Origin: Bradyrhizobium sp. 186
GTDB taxonomy: Bacteria > Pseudomonadota > Alphaproteobacteria > Rhizobiales > Xanthobacteraceae
DNA: 64,000 nucleotides
Reading direction: 5' to 3'
NCBI RefSeq assembly: GCF_023101685.1
Contig: NZ_CP082164.1
Coordinates: 1,550,001 to 1,614,000 of the forward strand
A program made the translations under genes and the position numbers. Under the pieces are notes generated by a model. The model searched no databases and had not been told where the DNA came from. It saw nothing but the letters and a program-made list of their open reading frames with translations. This document shows, piece by piece, positions 16,944 through 26,804 of the stretch; the first letter of the stretch is position 1, and every line of letters starts with the position of its first letter.

Positions 16944-19453
16944 GACAGGCCCACCCGCTCGATGCGCACCGCGCACTTCTTGAAATCGGTTTGCAGCGAG
17001 ATCGGATCGGTGGCGTCGAGCGTCACCTTGTTGATCAGCTTGGATTCGTCGAACCAGGGTACGAACACCAGCCCGCGCGGCGGCCGGTCGCGGCCCCGCG
17101 TTTCCACGCGGGCGCGGATGAAGCCGCGGCGGGAGACCACCTTCACCTCGTCGCCGCGCCGGATCTTTGCCTCCTGCGCGTCATCGGGATGCATGAAGCA
17201 CACGGCCTGGGGGAAAGCCTTGTAAAGCTCGGGCACGCGGCGCGTCATGGTGCCGGAATGCCAGTGCTCCAGCACGCGGCCGGTCGAGAGCCAGAACGGA
17301 TATTCGTTGTCGGGCGATTCCGCCGGGGGCTCGTAGGGCAGCGCGAAGATGCGTGCCTTGCCGTCCGGGTAGCCATAGAACTGGACGTCCGCGCCCTGCT
17401 TGACGTAGGGATCGCTGCCTTCGCGGAAACGCCATTTCGTCTCCTGGCCGTTGACGACGGGCCAACGCAGCCCGCGCTCGCGGTGGTAGCTTTCGAACGG
17501 CGCGAGGTCGTGGCCATGGCCGCGGCCGAACGAGGCATATTCCTCGAACAGGCCCTTGTGGACATAGAAGCCGTACGCCTTGGACTCGTCGTTGAGATAG
17601 CCCTGCTCGATATCGGAGACTGGGAACGCGTCGACATGGCCGTTTCTGTAGAGCAGGTCGAACAGCGTCTTGCCGCGGTACTCGGGCTTCTTGGCGATCA
17701 GCTCCTCGGGCCAGACCTCCTCGATCCCGAAGCGCTTCGAAAATTCCATGAGCTGCCACAGATCCGATTTTGACTCGCCCGGCGCGGAGACGAGCTGATG
17801 CCAGAACTGCGTGCGACGCTCGGCATTGCCGTAGGCGCCTTCCTTCTCCACCCACATCGCGGTGGGCAGGATCAGATCGGCGGCGAGCGCCGTCACCGAG
17901 GGATAGGCGTCCGAGACCACGATGAAATTGTCGGGATTGCGGAAGCCTGGATAGGTCTCCTCATTGGCGTTCGCGCCGGCCTGCAGGTTGTTGTTGACCT
18001 GCAGCCAATAGGCGTTGATCAAGCCATCCTTCAGCATCCGGCTTTGCAGCACGGCGTGAGCGCCGGGCTTGTCGGGGATGGTGCCCTCGGGCAGCTTCCA
18101 GATATGCTCCGCCTTGTCGCGATGCTCCTTGTTGGTGACGACCATGTCGGCCGGCAGTCGGTGCGAAAAGGTGCCGACCTCGCGCGCGGTGCCGCAGGCC
18201 GAGGGCTGGCCGGTCAGCGAGAACGGGCTGTTGCCGGGCGAGGAGATCTTTCCGGTCAACAGATGGATGTTGTAGATGAGGTTGTTGCACCAGACGCCGC
18301 GGGTGTGCTGGTTGAAGCCCATGGTCCAGAACGAGACCACCTTGGTCTTGGGGTCGGCGTAGAGCTCGGCGATCGCCTCGAGCCGGTTGAGCGGCACGCC
18401 GGACATCTCGGCCGCCTTCTCAAGCGTATACTCCGACACGAACTTGACGAACTCGTCGTAACTCATGTCGGTGGAGTCGTTGGCCTTGGCCGCGCCGGTC
18501 GCCTTCTTCTGCAGCGGGTGCTCGGGCCGCAAGCCATAGCCGATATCGGTCTGGCCGCGCTTGAACACGGTATGGGCTGCAACAAAGTCCTTGTTGACGC
18601 GACCGGTCCTGATGATGTGGTTGGCGATGGCGTTGAGCAGGTAGAGGTCGGTCTGCGGCTTGAACACCATGCCGATGTCGGCGAGGTCGAACGAGCGGTG
18701 CTCGAAGGTCGAGAGCACGGCGACGCGGACGTGCGGCGCGGACAGGCGGCGGTCGGTCAGCCGCGTCCACAGGATCGGGTGCATCTCCGCCATGTTGGAG
18801 CCCCACAGCACGAAGGCATCGGTGGCCTCGATGTCGTCATAGCAGCCGGGCGGCTCGTCGATGCCGAAGGTGCGCATCATGCCGGCGACCGCGGAGGCCA
18901 TGCAGTGCCGCGCATTGGGGTCGATGTTGTTGGTGCGGAAGCCGGCCTTGAACAATTTTGAGGCGGCATAGCCCTCCCAGATCGTCCACTGGCCGGAGCC
19001 GAACATGGCGACGCCGTTGGGCCCGCGCTTCTTGATCGCCTCCTTCCACTTCACCTCCATGATGTCGAAGGCTTCGTCCCACGACACCGGCGTGAACTCG
19101 CCATTCTTGTCATACTTGCCGCCGGTCTTGCGCAGCATCGGCTGCGTCAGGCGATCATGGCCGTACATGATCTTGGAGAGGAAGTAGCCTTTAACGCAGT
19201 TCAGGCCGCGATTGACCTCGGCCTTGATGTCGCCATGGGTGGCGACCACGCGGTTGTCCTTGGTCGCGACCATCACGGAGCAGCCGGTGCCGCAGAAACG
19301 GCAGGCCGCCTTGTCCCATTTCAGCTCGGATACGTCGCGCTCAGTGACGAGATTGGCGGCGAGGGCCGGCACCGGCATGCCCGCAGCGGCGGCCGCGATC
19401 GCGGCGGCCTCTAACTTCAGCATCTGGCGGCGGTCGAGCTTTGGCGATGTCAT
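16940..19453 (-). CDS. napA: Periplasmic nitrate reductase catalytic subunit NapA
   Basis: 837 aa, full length. A twin-arginine signal ([19 protein letters not shown]) exports the folded enzyme. The 4Fe-4S ligands are C51, C54, C58 and C86 (CRFCGTGC, later NCVKGY). The molybdenum ligand is C184 in [10 protein letters not shown]. It binds bis-MGD and reduces nitrate to nitrite with electrons from NapBC. GGGAGAG precedes the ATG. The neighbours are napD upstream and napB downstream, in the usual order. Confidence 0.98.
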   Translation of the reverse strand: MTSPKLDRRQMLKLEAAAIAAAAAGMPVPALAANLVTERDVSELKWDKAACRFCGTGCSVMVATKDNRVVATHGDIKAEVNRGLNCVKGYFLSKIMYGHDRLTQPMLRKTGGKYDKNGEFTPVSWDEAFDIMEVKWKEAIKKRGPNGVAMFGSGQWTIWEGYAASKLFKAGFRTNNIDPNARHCMASAVAGMMRTFGIDEPPGCYDDIEATDAFVLWGSNMAEMHPILWTRLTDRRLSAPHVRVAVLSTFEHRSFDLADIGMVFKPQTDLYLLNAIANHIIRTGRVNKDFVAAHTVFKRGQTDIGYGLRPEHPLQKKATGAAKANDSTDMSYDEFVKFVSEYTLEKAAEMSGVPLNRLEAIAELYADPKTKVVSFWTMGFNQHTRGVWCNNLIYNIHLLTGKISSPGNSPFSLTGQPSACGTAREVGTFSHRLPADMVVTNKEHRDKAEHIWKLPEGTIPDKPGAHAVLQSRMLKDGLINAYWLQVNNNLQAGANANEETYPGFRNPDNFIVVSDAYPSVTALAADLILPTAMWVEKEGAYGNAERRTQFWHQLVSAPGESKSDLWQLMEFSKRFGIEEVWPEELIAKKPEYRGKTLFDLLYRNGHVDAFPVSDIEQGYLNDESKAYGFYVHKGLFEEYASFGRGHGHDLAPFESYHRERGLRWPVVNGQETKWRFREGSDPYVKQGADVQFYGYPDGKARIFALPYEPPAESPDNEYPFWLSTGRVLEHWHSGTMTRRVPELYKAFPQAVCFMHPDDAQEAKIRRGDEVKVVSRRGFIRARVETRGRDRPPRGLVFVPWFDESKLINKVTLDATDPISLQTDFKKCAVRIERVGLS

Positions 19454-19470
19454 GATGGCTCTCCCGGCCT

Positions 19471-19785
19471 TTAGATCGTTTCGACGGCGTGAAAGACCAG
19501 CGCTGCGGAATAGACGTGCGGCAGCGACTGGATGGTGTTGAGCATGGTGCCGAGGCTGCCGGCTTCCGGCGCTTCGGTCACGACGACGAGCTTGCCTCTG
19601 ATATCGCGGCCATGGATCTCGCAGCCGGGAAGCGCGGTGATCTCGGCTTCGACTTCGGCGAGACGTTCGGAGCGCGCCTGCACAATGATGCTGGCGATCT
19701 CGCAGCCTGGCGGCGGGACGATGCGCTCAGTGCTGAGCACCCGGCCGGTGATCAATGCGCGGCGGTTGAGTGTGGTCTGGGCCAT
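19471..19785 (-). CDS. napD: NapA maturation chaperone NapD
   Basis: 104 aa starting at ATG 19785. It has the ferredoxin-like NapD pattern: [51 protein letters not shown], then [35 protein letters not shown]. NapD binds the twin-arginine signal of NapA and holds back export until the cofactor is loaded. Cytoplasmic. It sits 17 nt upstream of napA. Confidence 0.95.
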   Translation of the reverse strand: MAQTTLNRRALITGRVLSTERIVPPPGCEIASIIVQARSERLAEVEAEITALPGCEIHGRDIRGKLVVVTEAPEAGSLGTMLNTIQSLPHVYSAALVFHAVETI

Positions 19786-19811
19786 GATGCCTGTCTTTCG
19801 CTTTTTTGGGA

Positions 19812-19994
19812 TCAATGCGGGGGCGGCGGACCGGGAGGGCCGGCGACCATCTGGTAGATCCAGACACCGAGCCCGTAAGTGCCGACCGTTCCGACCGCGA
19901 GGACGGGCATCACGACCGCGGTCAGGAACAGGAACGCAAAAATCTCCATGCGCTTACGGCGCACGCGCCAAGTCGTATCGTCAGGGGCCGACAT
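19812..19994 (-). CDS. napE: Small membrane protein NapE
   Basis: 60 aa. MSAPDDTTWRVRRKRMEIFAFLFLTAVVMPVLAVGTVGTYGLGVWIYQM contains one to two membrane segments after a basic start, then a Pro/Gly-rich tail. Size, position as first gene of the operon and sequence fit NapE, whose role is unclear but which usually accompanies napDABC. The frame stays open upstream, but the region before ATG 19994 is the regulatory leader. Confidence 0.9.
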   Translation of the reverse strand: MSAPDDTTWRVRRKRMEIFAFLFLTAVVMPVLAVGTVGTYGLGVWIYQMVAGPPGPPPPH

Positions 19995-20081
19995 ATTCGG
20001 TCTCTCTGAAATTTTAGGGATCGGGACGGCATCCGCGCCGTTGCCTTGCTGCACTTTAGAATCATGCAAGCCCCGGACACC

Positions 20082-20095
20082 TTGATCTGGATCAA
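20082..20095. promoter_or_regulatory. FNR/FixK-type binding site upstream of napE
   Basis: TTGATCTGGATCAA matches the FNR/FixK consensus TTGAT-N4-ATCAA at every defined base. Its centre is 94 bp before the napE start codon. Oxygen-limited activation of nap by a FixK2-type regulator is established in Bradyrhizobium. The gene in the other direction (20239) starts 143 bp away and could also respond. Confidence 0.85.
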
Positions 20096-20238
20096 CTGGT
20101 CGACTTGGACGCATCTCGTAGCGACTGCTACATGCGGGTGAGGGATCGTTCTCCCGCGCGGCGGAATTGCGGTTCCGTAGACAGCGCCGCCTCACGCATT
20201 AAGATGACCGCAACAAGAATAATGCGGGAGAGGCGTCC

Positions 20239-21444
20239 ATGAAGTTCGGCATCTTCTACGAGCTGCAACTGCCGCGGCCCTGGGTGGCGGACGACGAGCT
20301 CAGGCTTTATCAGAACGCGCTCTCGCAGCTGGAGCTCGCCGACAAGCTCGGCTACGACCACGCCTGGGTCGTCGAGCATCATTTCCTCGAGGAATATTCG
20401 CACTCGCCCTCGCCGGAATCCTTCCTCGCTGCCGCAAGCCAGCGCACGAAAAACATCCGGCTCGGCCACGGCATCCTCCAGCTCACCACCAACCATCCCG
20501 CCCGCGTCGCCGAGCGCGTCGCGGTGCTGGACCTGCTCTCGAACGGCCGCTGCGAGTTCGGCATGGGCGAGAGCGCCTCCATCACCGAGCTCGAGCCGTT
20601 CGGCCGCGACATGGAGACCAAGAAGGAGATGTTCGAGGAAGCCGTAGCCGCGATCTTCCCGATGTTCAAAGACGCCGGCAGCGAGCATCATGGCAAGTAT
20701 TTCGACATCCCCTTGCGCAATGTCGTGCCGAAGCCGGTGCAGAAGCCGCATCCGCCGCTGTGGATGGCCTGCTCGCAGCTGCCGACCATCGAGCGCGCCG
20801 GCCGCCACGGCTTTGGCGCGCTGGGGTTTCAGTTCGTTAGCGCCGACGCCGCGCATGCCTGGGTGCACGCCTATTACAACGCGATGACCAAACGGCTGCA
20901 CAAGCTCGCCGACTACGAGATCAATCCGAACATGGCGCTGGTGTCGTTCTTCATGTGCGCGAAGACGGATGAGGAAGCGCGCGCCCGCGCCGACGGCGCC
21001 ACCTTCTTCCAGTTCGCGTTGCGCTTCTACGGCGCCGCGCAGAACCGCCAGCGTCCCGCGCCCGGCGCGGTCAACATGTGGGACGAGTACAACAAATGGA
21101 AGCGCGCCAATCCCGAAGCGCAGGAGGCCGCGTTGCGCGGCGGCCTGATCGGCTCGCCGGAGACGATCCGCAAGAAGCTCAAGCGGTTCCAGAGCTCGCA
21201 TATCGACCAGGTGATCCTCCTGAATCAGGCGGGCAAGAACAGCCACGAGCACATCTGCGAATCGCTCGAGCTGTTCGGCCGCGAGGTGATGCCGGAATTC
21301 CAGAACGATCCGGCACAGGCGGCCTGGAAGCAGGGCGTCATGAACGGCGAGATCAAGCTCGAGGAAATCGACACCCAGGCCTTCACCGACCGCTACGGCA
21401 AGCTCGCGGTGAACGTCGCGCCGGCGAAGGCCGCGGCGGGGTAG
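20239..21444 (+). CDS. LLM-class flavin-dependent oxidoreductase
   Basis: 401 aa bacterial-luciferase-like TIM barrel. Family features are the MKFGIFYELQLPRPW start, HAWVVEHHFLEEYSHSPSPE, LGHGILQLTTNHPARVAERVAVLDLLSNGRCEFGMGE, and HIDQVILLNQAGKNSHEHICESLELFGREVMPEF near the end. It probably binds FMNH2 and inserts oxygen into an unknown substrate. GGAGAGG precedes ATG 20239. It stands alone, divergent from nap, with no flavin reductase next to it. Confidence 0.88.
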   Translation: MKFGIFYELQLPRPWVADDELRLYQNALSQLELADKLGYDHAWVVEHHFLEEYSHSPSPESFLAAASQRTKNIRLGHGILQLTTNHPARVAERVAVLDLLSNGRCEFGMGESASITELEPFGRDMETKKEMFEEAVAAIFPMFKDAGSEHHGKYFDIPLRNVVPKPVQKPHPPLWMACSQLPTIERAGRHGFGALGFQFVSADAAHAWVHAYYNAMTKRLHKLADYEINPNMALVSFFMCAKTDEEARARADGATFFQFALRFYGAAQNRQRPAPGAVNMWDEYNKWKRANPEAQEAALRGGLIGSPETIRKKLKRFQSSHIDQVILLNQAGKNSHEHICESLELFGREVMPEFQNDPAQAAWKQGVMNGEIKLEEIDTQAFTDRYGKLAVNVAPAKAAAG

Positions 21445-21741
21445 GGGGCATCCGCCGCTGCCTGGGCCGTGGTCTTCACGGCTCGTCCCCCACGGGCCCT
21501 GCGGAGCGCTACATCCTGCACCGATAATGCCGGTGGTCATGGGTAGCTGGCCCTCGAGTTCTTCATGCGAGGGTGGTCGGCGGCTGGCTTGGCTAAACTT
21601 GTCTCATCCAGCGCCATCAACCCGCCATGACCTATCGCGCAGCTGCTAATGATCTGAATTTACTTTCGCTTTCGGCGCAACGACGGATGTCGCCAGACTT
21701 GCTACCGATTCGACCCGGTCGCGAATGACCCAACTCTGCGA

Positions 21742-23532
21742 TCACCCCTCCGGCACCCCGGCCAAGCTCAGCCCCTCATAGAGGCGCTCCCGTCCGGCGA
21801 GGTAAATCGGATTGTCGCTCGGAAGGTGGGTGCGCGCGCGGCGAACGGTGAAACTCGGATTGAGGGCAAGCGCCGCCCGTGCCGCGCGCTTCGCCTCGTC
21901 AACCGCTCCAATGCGTGCCAACGCGGCGGCGAGCCAAAAATACACGAGCGGATGATTTCGATTGGCCTCAATGCTACAGCGTAGCCAAACCACTGCTTCC
22001 CCGTTAGCATCAAGGTGAAACTTGGCTATACCAACGATCATCAGCCAAATATAGGAACGGGCATCGCGAGGAGACAATCGAAGCGCCTCCTGCACGTAGG
22101 CTTCGGTTTCTGCTGCATGACCAACGTACACTTTGGCGAGACCGATCCAAGCTTGAGCATGGGCCAAATTGCGATCCAGCACCAGCGCCCGTTCACATTC
22201 AGCAATACCTTGAGTCGCGCGGTTCGTTAGAACAAGGACGATGCCCAATCGCAAGTGCGCCAACGCATGCTGAGGAGCCAGCGACAGAACCCTATTTAGG
22301 GTCGCCTCAGCCACCGCAAGGTGCGGGGCTGGATCGTCAGTCAATAAGGCGGTGACAATTGCCTCATCCAAGCCTGCTCTGCCTACCAGCGCCTCGATAC
22401 AGCCGGGGTCTAGCGCCAAAGCCCGTTCAAAAAAGCCGCGCGCCTGCGTCAAGTACTCTGGGGTAGTCCCCCTGTTCGCGAAAGCGATGCCTTGGAAATA
22501 CAGATCCATTGCGTCGGGGTTTACGGAGTGTTCGGCTCGCCGCGCCTCGGCTGCAATGAGCTCAGCATCTAGCGCGTTGGCCAGCCGGGCGACGATTTCG
22601 TCCTGCATATCGAACAGATCGGCGATGGGTTTATCGAACCGCTCGGCCCAAAGGTGATTGGCACTTTCGGCGTCGACAAGCTGAACGTTCACCCGAAGCC
22701 GGTTGCCGCTTCGCTGGACCGAACCTTCAAGCACATAGCGAACGTTCAACTCGCGCCCGATCTTCTTGAGGTCGACGGTCTTGCCCTTGTACGTGAATGC
22801 GGTGTGTCGGCCGATTACGAATGAACCGGATATGCGCGACAAGTCGGTGGTAAGGCTCTCGGTCACGCCGTCCGCGAAATAGTCCTGCTACGGATCGCCA
22901 CCGAGGTTGGCGAAAGGCAGCACAACAATGGAAAGACGAGGTGACGAGAGCGAGCCCGGGGCCGCGCGCTGGGCCTGCGTCAATGGGCTAGGATCATCCC
23001 AAACCACAGCATAAGACCGCACAGGGCGATCAATGTTCTTGAGGGTCTGCTCGCCCAGATCGACGAACTCGACCCCAGCCTTGCCCCGGACATAATCGTG
23101 CGCAGAAGACGAGATACAGATGCCGCCGGGTTGTGCGAGGCTCTCGAGCCGCGCCGCGATGTTTACGCCATCTCCGAAGATGTCATGCGGCTCAACGATT
23201 ACGTCACTAATATTAATGCCGACGCGGAAAGCAATGCGCCTTTCTTCGACCTCATCGGCTGTAAGCTCCTTGATGCGGGTCTGGAACTGCACCGCAGCTC
23301 GGACCGCCGCGACCGCGCTCGGAAACTCTGCCAAGAACCCATCGCCTGTGTTCTTCACGATGCGGCCGCCATGGTCCGCTATCGCTGGCTCCACAGAGTT
23401 CGCGAGGAGCGCTGTTAGCTTAGCATGCGTCCCCTCTTCGTTGTGGTGCATGAGCCACGAATAGCCAACCACGTCAGCAGCCAATATCGCTGACAACCGG
23501 CGCTCCATCCGGGCTGGGCGGTCTTGCACCAT
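21742..23532 (-). pseudogene. Class III adenylate/guanylate cyclase with TPR domain, interrupted by one in-frame amber codon
   Basis: Two parts lie in the same frame. The first, 23532 to 22888, is a full cyclase domain: AILAADVVGYSWLM carries the first metal-binding Asp, then NTGDGFLAEF and GDGVNIAARLESLAQPGG. It breaks at TAG (22890-22888) inside the linker that normally reads LGGDPEQDYFADG. The frame then continues without shift as QDYFADGVTESLTTDLSRI, a TolB-like domain and TPR repeats to 21742. One change from GAG would restore it. It may be a decaying gene, a truncated but active cyclase, or a sequencing error. Confidence 0.88.
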
Positions 23533-23916
23533 AGCACTGCGCCTCGCGGGTCCGAGTTATACGACAGACCAGCTAAGATGCCTACTCGGCCGATGTCGGT
23601 TTTTGTGCCCATAGCGTCGTTGCACTGCTGTGCAACAATAGGTCGGCTACCGGGGTATAGCGGACCTCGCAAGCCGTCCGCGCGGCAGATTTATGGGTTC
23701 ACGGCCTGGGCCTGAACCTCTTTCACTTCGGCTTCTGACCGGTTCTGCTGGAAAAGGCGGCTGTTGCGACGCATGGTCGACCGATCCTGAGCTTGTGATC
23801 CCGATGCTCCCTGATTGGTGCTGCTTCGGCATCCAGTCGGACCGGCGTGGTGATGAAGGATTTGCGGTATAGTCTCAAGTCTTTACGGCCCCAACGAGCG
23901 ATGCCCTGGAGTGCTC
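23533..23916. other. Intergenic region with no recognised gene
   Basis: 384 bp between the interrupted cyclase (minus strand) and the DUF2200 gene (plus strand). GC content is lower than nearby. Short open frames are present but none has a ribosome-binding site or familiar sequence. Divergent promoters must lie here, but I see no clear boxes. Confidence 0.5.
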
Positions 23917-24276
23917 ATGGCAAAACACCGGATCTATACGACGAGCTTCGCAAGCGTTTATCCGCTTTACGTTGCGAAGGCAGAGAAGAAAGGACGCACG
24001 AAAGCAGAGGTCGATCAGGTCATCTCCTGGTTGACAGGCTATGGTCAGAAGGAGCTGGAAGCCCAACTGGAAAAACAGACGGACTTTGAAAGCTTCTTTG
24101 CGAAGGCCCCTAACATCAATCCTTCGCGAGCCCTGATCACAGGCGTGGTTTGCGGCGTTCGGGTGGAGGAAATCAAAGAACCAACCATGCGGGAGATCCG
24201 CTACCTGGATAAGCTGATCGATGAGCTGGCCAAGGGAAAAGCAATGGACAAGATTTTGCGGAAAAGTGCTTCCTGA
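23917..24276 (+). CDS. DUF2200 family protein
   Basis: 119 aa. [42 protein letters not shown] is the standard DUF2200 opening, and the rest ([65 protein letters not shown]) matches along its length. It is a small soluble protein of unknown role. ATG 23917 is the conserved start, with TGGAG upstream. Codon use is less GC-rich than its neighbours, hinting at transfer. Confidence 0.88.
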   Translation: MAKHRIYTTSFASVYPLYVAKAEKKGRTKAEVDQVISWLTGYGQKELEAQLEKQTDFESFFAKAPNINPSRALITGVVCGVRVEEIKEPTMREIRYLDKLIDELAKGKAMDKILRKSAS

Positions 24277-24393
24277 GCCGTCACCTTCCATCCGCTCGGC
24301 TCGGCGACCTTGCGCGACATATCCGACGACACCCGCCTTCCGCCGCGCGGCCATTGCTGATAAATTTCATCAAAAGGCGATAGGGAGAAAACG

Positions 24394-25182
24394 ATGCGCC
24401 CTCACGGGACGCCGGCAAATCCGGCGGCTGGCGATATCGCGCCGGCGGTACTCGCGATCGGCCGGCCCGATTTCCCAGAGGTTCTGATCGCCACACTGTG
24501 CCGGCAGGCCGGGGTTGGCCATTGCATGGTGTTTTCGCTGACGCGTGCCGGTGCGGCGCACTGTCTGCTCGATGCCGGCAACATCCCGATCGGCGGCGAT
24601 CTTGGCGCCGCCTATGCCGGGCAGTTTCACGAATCCGATCCCAACCGCGATGCGATGTTCGAAGGCGAGGAGAGCGCATCGATCGTGCTGCCGGCCTTCG
24701 CGCCCCGCATGTACGGCGCGCGCTACCGAAAGATGTTCTTTGTGGATTCCGGCATCGTCGACAAATGCGCGACGGCGATCTGGGTCGAGGACACCTGCTT
24801 CTACGTCAATTTCTATCGCATCGCCACGCAGGGCCAGTTCAGCGATGCCCAGCGCGCGCGGCTTCAGGCCATCGCACCGGCTATCAGTGCGAGCGTAGCC
24901 CGCCATTTCCAGCAGAGTGCGGCGACGACGCCCGAGCAGTCACTTGCCGCATTGTTTGCCACGCGCCCGCCGCTCGCCGATCTCACGCCGCGCGAGCGGG
25001 AGGTCTGCCGCCGCATTCTCTCCGGCTTCAGCTCCGAGGCGATCTCGCGAGCGCTCGGCATCAGCCTGCATTCGACGCTGACCTATCGCAAGCGCGCCTA
25101 TGAGCGGCTCGGCATCTCCTCGCAGAGCGAGCTGTTTGCGATCGTGCTGCGGCTGCTCGCGGGCCCGCGCAGCCTGAACTGA
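24394..25182 (+). CDS. LuxR-type helix-turn-helix transcriptional regulator
   Basis: 262 aa. The C-terminal DNA-binding domain is clear: DLTPREREVCRRILSGFSSEAISRALGISLHSTLTYRKRAYERLGISSQSELFAIVL. The N-terminal 190 residues have no recognisable autoinducer-binding or receiver signature (no phospho-acceptor block) and probably form a GAF/PAS-like sensor. AGGGAG precedes the ATG. It is 85 nt upstream of a cytochrome P450 gene on the same strand, so it likely regulates that gene or is cotranscribed with it. Confidence 0.87.
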   Translation: MRPHGTPANPAAGDIAPAVLAIGRPDFPEVLIATLCRQAGVGHCMVFSLTRAGAAHCLLDAGNIPIGGDLGAAYAGQFHESDPNRDAMFEGEESASIVLPAFAPRMYGARYRKMFFVDSGIVDKCATAIWVEDTCFYVNFYRIATQGQFSDAQRARLQAIAPAISASVARHFQQSAATTPEQSLAALFATRPPLADLTPREREVCRRILSGFSSEAISRALGISLHSTLTYRKRAYERLGISSQSELFAIVLRLLAGPRSLN

Positions 25183-25267
25183 CGCCTGTCCCAATCGCTG
25201 GGGACAGACGGCCGCTCCGGCCGGCGCTAGCCTTGGTGAATCGAGGAGACAGCAAGGGAACCAGGCT

Positions 25268-26434
25268 TTGAGCACCGCGCCGCGCATCGACATCGACCCG
25301 GCCTCTTTCTGGGTCGACCCCTATCCGATGCTTGCCAGGATGCGAAAGGAGGCGCCGATCGCCTTCGTGCCGCAGCTCGGCTCGACGTTGCTGGTGAGCC
25401 GCGACGACATCTCGATCTCCGAGAAGCAGATCGACGTGTTCTCCTCGCACCAGCCCGCAGGTCTCATGAACAGGCTGATGGGCCACAACATGATGCGCAA
25501 GGACGGCGAGGCGCATCAGGCCGAGCGGCGCGCGATGTTTCCGACGGTGTCGCCGAAAACGGTGAAGGCGCACTGGACCGCGCAATTCCAGGCCCATGCC
25601 GACCGCATCATCGCTTCGATCGAACCGGGGCGGATCGATTTCATGCGCGACTTCGCGCTGCCGTTCTCCGGCGAATGCCTGAAGTCGATCACCGGCCTCA
25701 CCAACATCCGCTTCCAGGACATGGATGCGTGGTCGCAAGGCATGATCGACGGCATCGCCAATTACAGCGGCGATCCTGCTGTCGAGGCGCGCTGCCACGC
25801 CGCGACGTCAGGCATCGATGCCGCGATCGACGACATGCTGCCGGTGATGAGGAAGCACCCGGATCAGAGCATCCTCGGCGTCCTCGTTGCCGCCGGCATG
25901 CCGATGGAGAGCGTGCGCGCCAACGTCAAGCTTGCAATCTCCGGCGGCCAGAACGAGCCGCGCAAGGCCATCGCCGGCACCGTGTGGGCGCTGCTGACGC
26001 ATCCCGAGCAGCTCGATCTCGTGCGCAAAGGCGAGGTGTCGTGGCTCCAGGCCTTCGAGGAATATGCCCGCTGGATTTCGCCGATCGGCATGTCGCCGCG
26101 GCGCATCGCAAAACCCTGGAGCATCCGCGACGTCTCGTTCGAGCTTGATGAGCGCGTTTTCCTGATGTTCGGCTCCGCCAACCGCGACGAGAAGCATTTT
26201 GAGCGGGCCGACCAGTTCGACGTGCGGCGCGACGTCTCCAAGAGCGTTGCCTTCGGCGCCGGCCCGCATTTCTGCGCCGGCGCCTGGGCCTCGCGCGCCA
26301 TGATCGCCGACGTCGCGCTGCCGACCGTGTTCGCGCGCGCCGGCCGGCTCGAGATCGCCGATGACGAGCCGGTGCGGATCGGCGGCTGGGCGTTCCGAGG
26401 GCTGCTGAATTTGCCCGTGAGATGGCTGCATTAG
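25268..26434 (+). CDS. Cytochrome P450
   Basis: 388 aa from a TTG start; the first ATG in frame lies about 60 nt further in and would remove conserved sequence. The haem-binding loop is FGAGPHFCAG with the thiolate ligand at C336. The ExxR helix corresponds to FEEYARWISPIG followed by SPRRIAKP. The I-helix reads AISGGQNEPRKAIAG, so the usual Asp/Glu-Thr oxygen-activating pair is replaced by Asn-Glu-Pro. It is soluble and bacterial class I type, but no ferredoxin or reductase gene is adjacent. Substrate unknown. Confidence 0.9.
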   Translation: MSTAPRIDIDPASFWVDPYPMLARMRKEAPIAFVPQLGSTLLVSRDDISISEKQIDVFSSHQPAGLMNRLMGHNMMRKDGEAHQAERRAMFPTVSPKTVKAHWTAQFQAHADRIIASIEPGRIDFMRDFALPFSGECLKSITGLTNIRFQDMDAWSQGMIDGIANYSGDPAVEARCHAATSGIDAAIDDMLPVMRKHPDQSILGVLVAAGMPMESVRANVKLAISGGQNEPRKAIAGTVWALLTHPEQLDLVRKGEVSWLQAFEEYARWISPIGMSPRRIAKPWSIRDVSFELDERVFLMFGSANRDEKHFERADQFDVRRDVSKSVAFGAGPHFCAGAWASRAMIADVALPTVFARAGRLEIADDEPVRIGGWAFRGLLNLPVRWLH

Positions 26435-26804
26435 TCCGGCAAGGGCCCGTCCATCCCGAACGCCGCCATGATCCATCTTGCCCCCGTTTTGCCCGACGTG
26501 TCAAATGACCTTCGGATAATACGTAAGCCGTTGTTTTCGCACACCCCGGCTACTGTGCATGGGGTTGTTTTCGCGTTTTTTGTTTCGACAGCGAGTCCGG
26601 GACCGAACGCGTGCGGCCTTCACATTCGCGTGCAGAAAAATTCCATCTTCATTTGCTGCTCCGGTTGAAAGATTAATCATGCGCGCCGCACGCGCGGCAG
26701 TGTGCGCATCGCTATTTTGTCGGCCGTCTCGACACCTCCGGTAAGCCACACCATCATCCCTGCAACGGAATGATTGGACGGCCGCGTGCGGCCGGGAGCT
26801 TGGA
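26435..26804. other. Leader region of the sulfonate operon
   Basis: 370 bp without a convincing gene. It contains T-rich runs around 26560-26590 and several short frames lacking ribosome-binding sites. The promoter of the alkanesulfonate operon should lie in its right half. No clear -35/-10 pair or CysB/Cbl-type site was recognised. Confidence 0.5.

Noticed and set aside
21742..22866. Independent TPR protein starting at 22866
   Set aside because: Its start is only a GTG inside the cyclase linker, directly after the amber codon in the same frame, with no ribosome-binding site. It is better read as the second half of the broken cyclase gene.
26468..26668. 66-codon frame in the leader of the sulfonate operon
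   Set aside because: No ribosome-binding site and no recognisable pattern; the composition changes midway.
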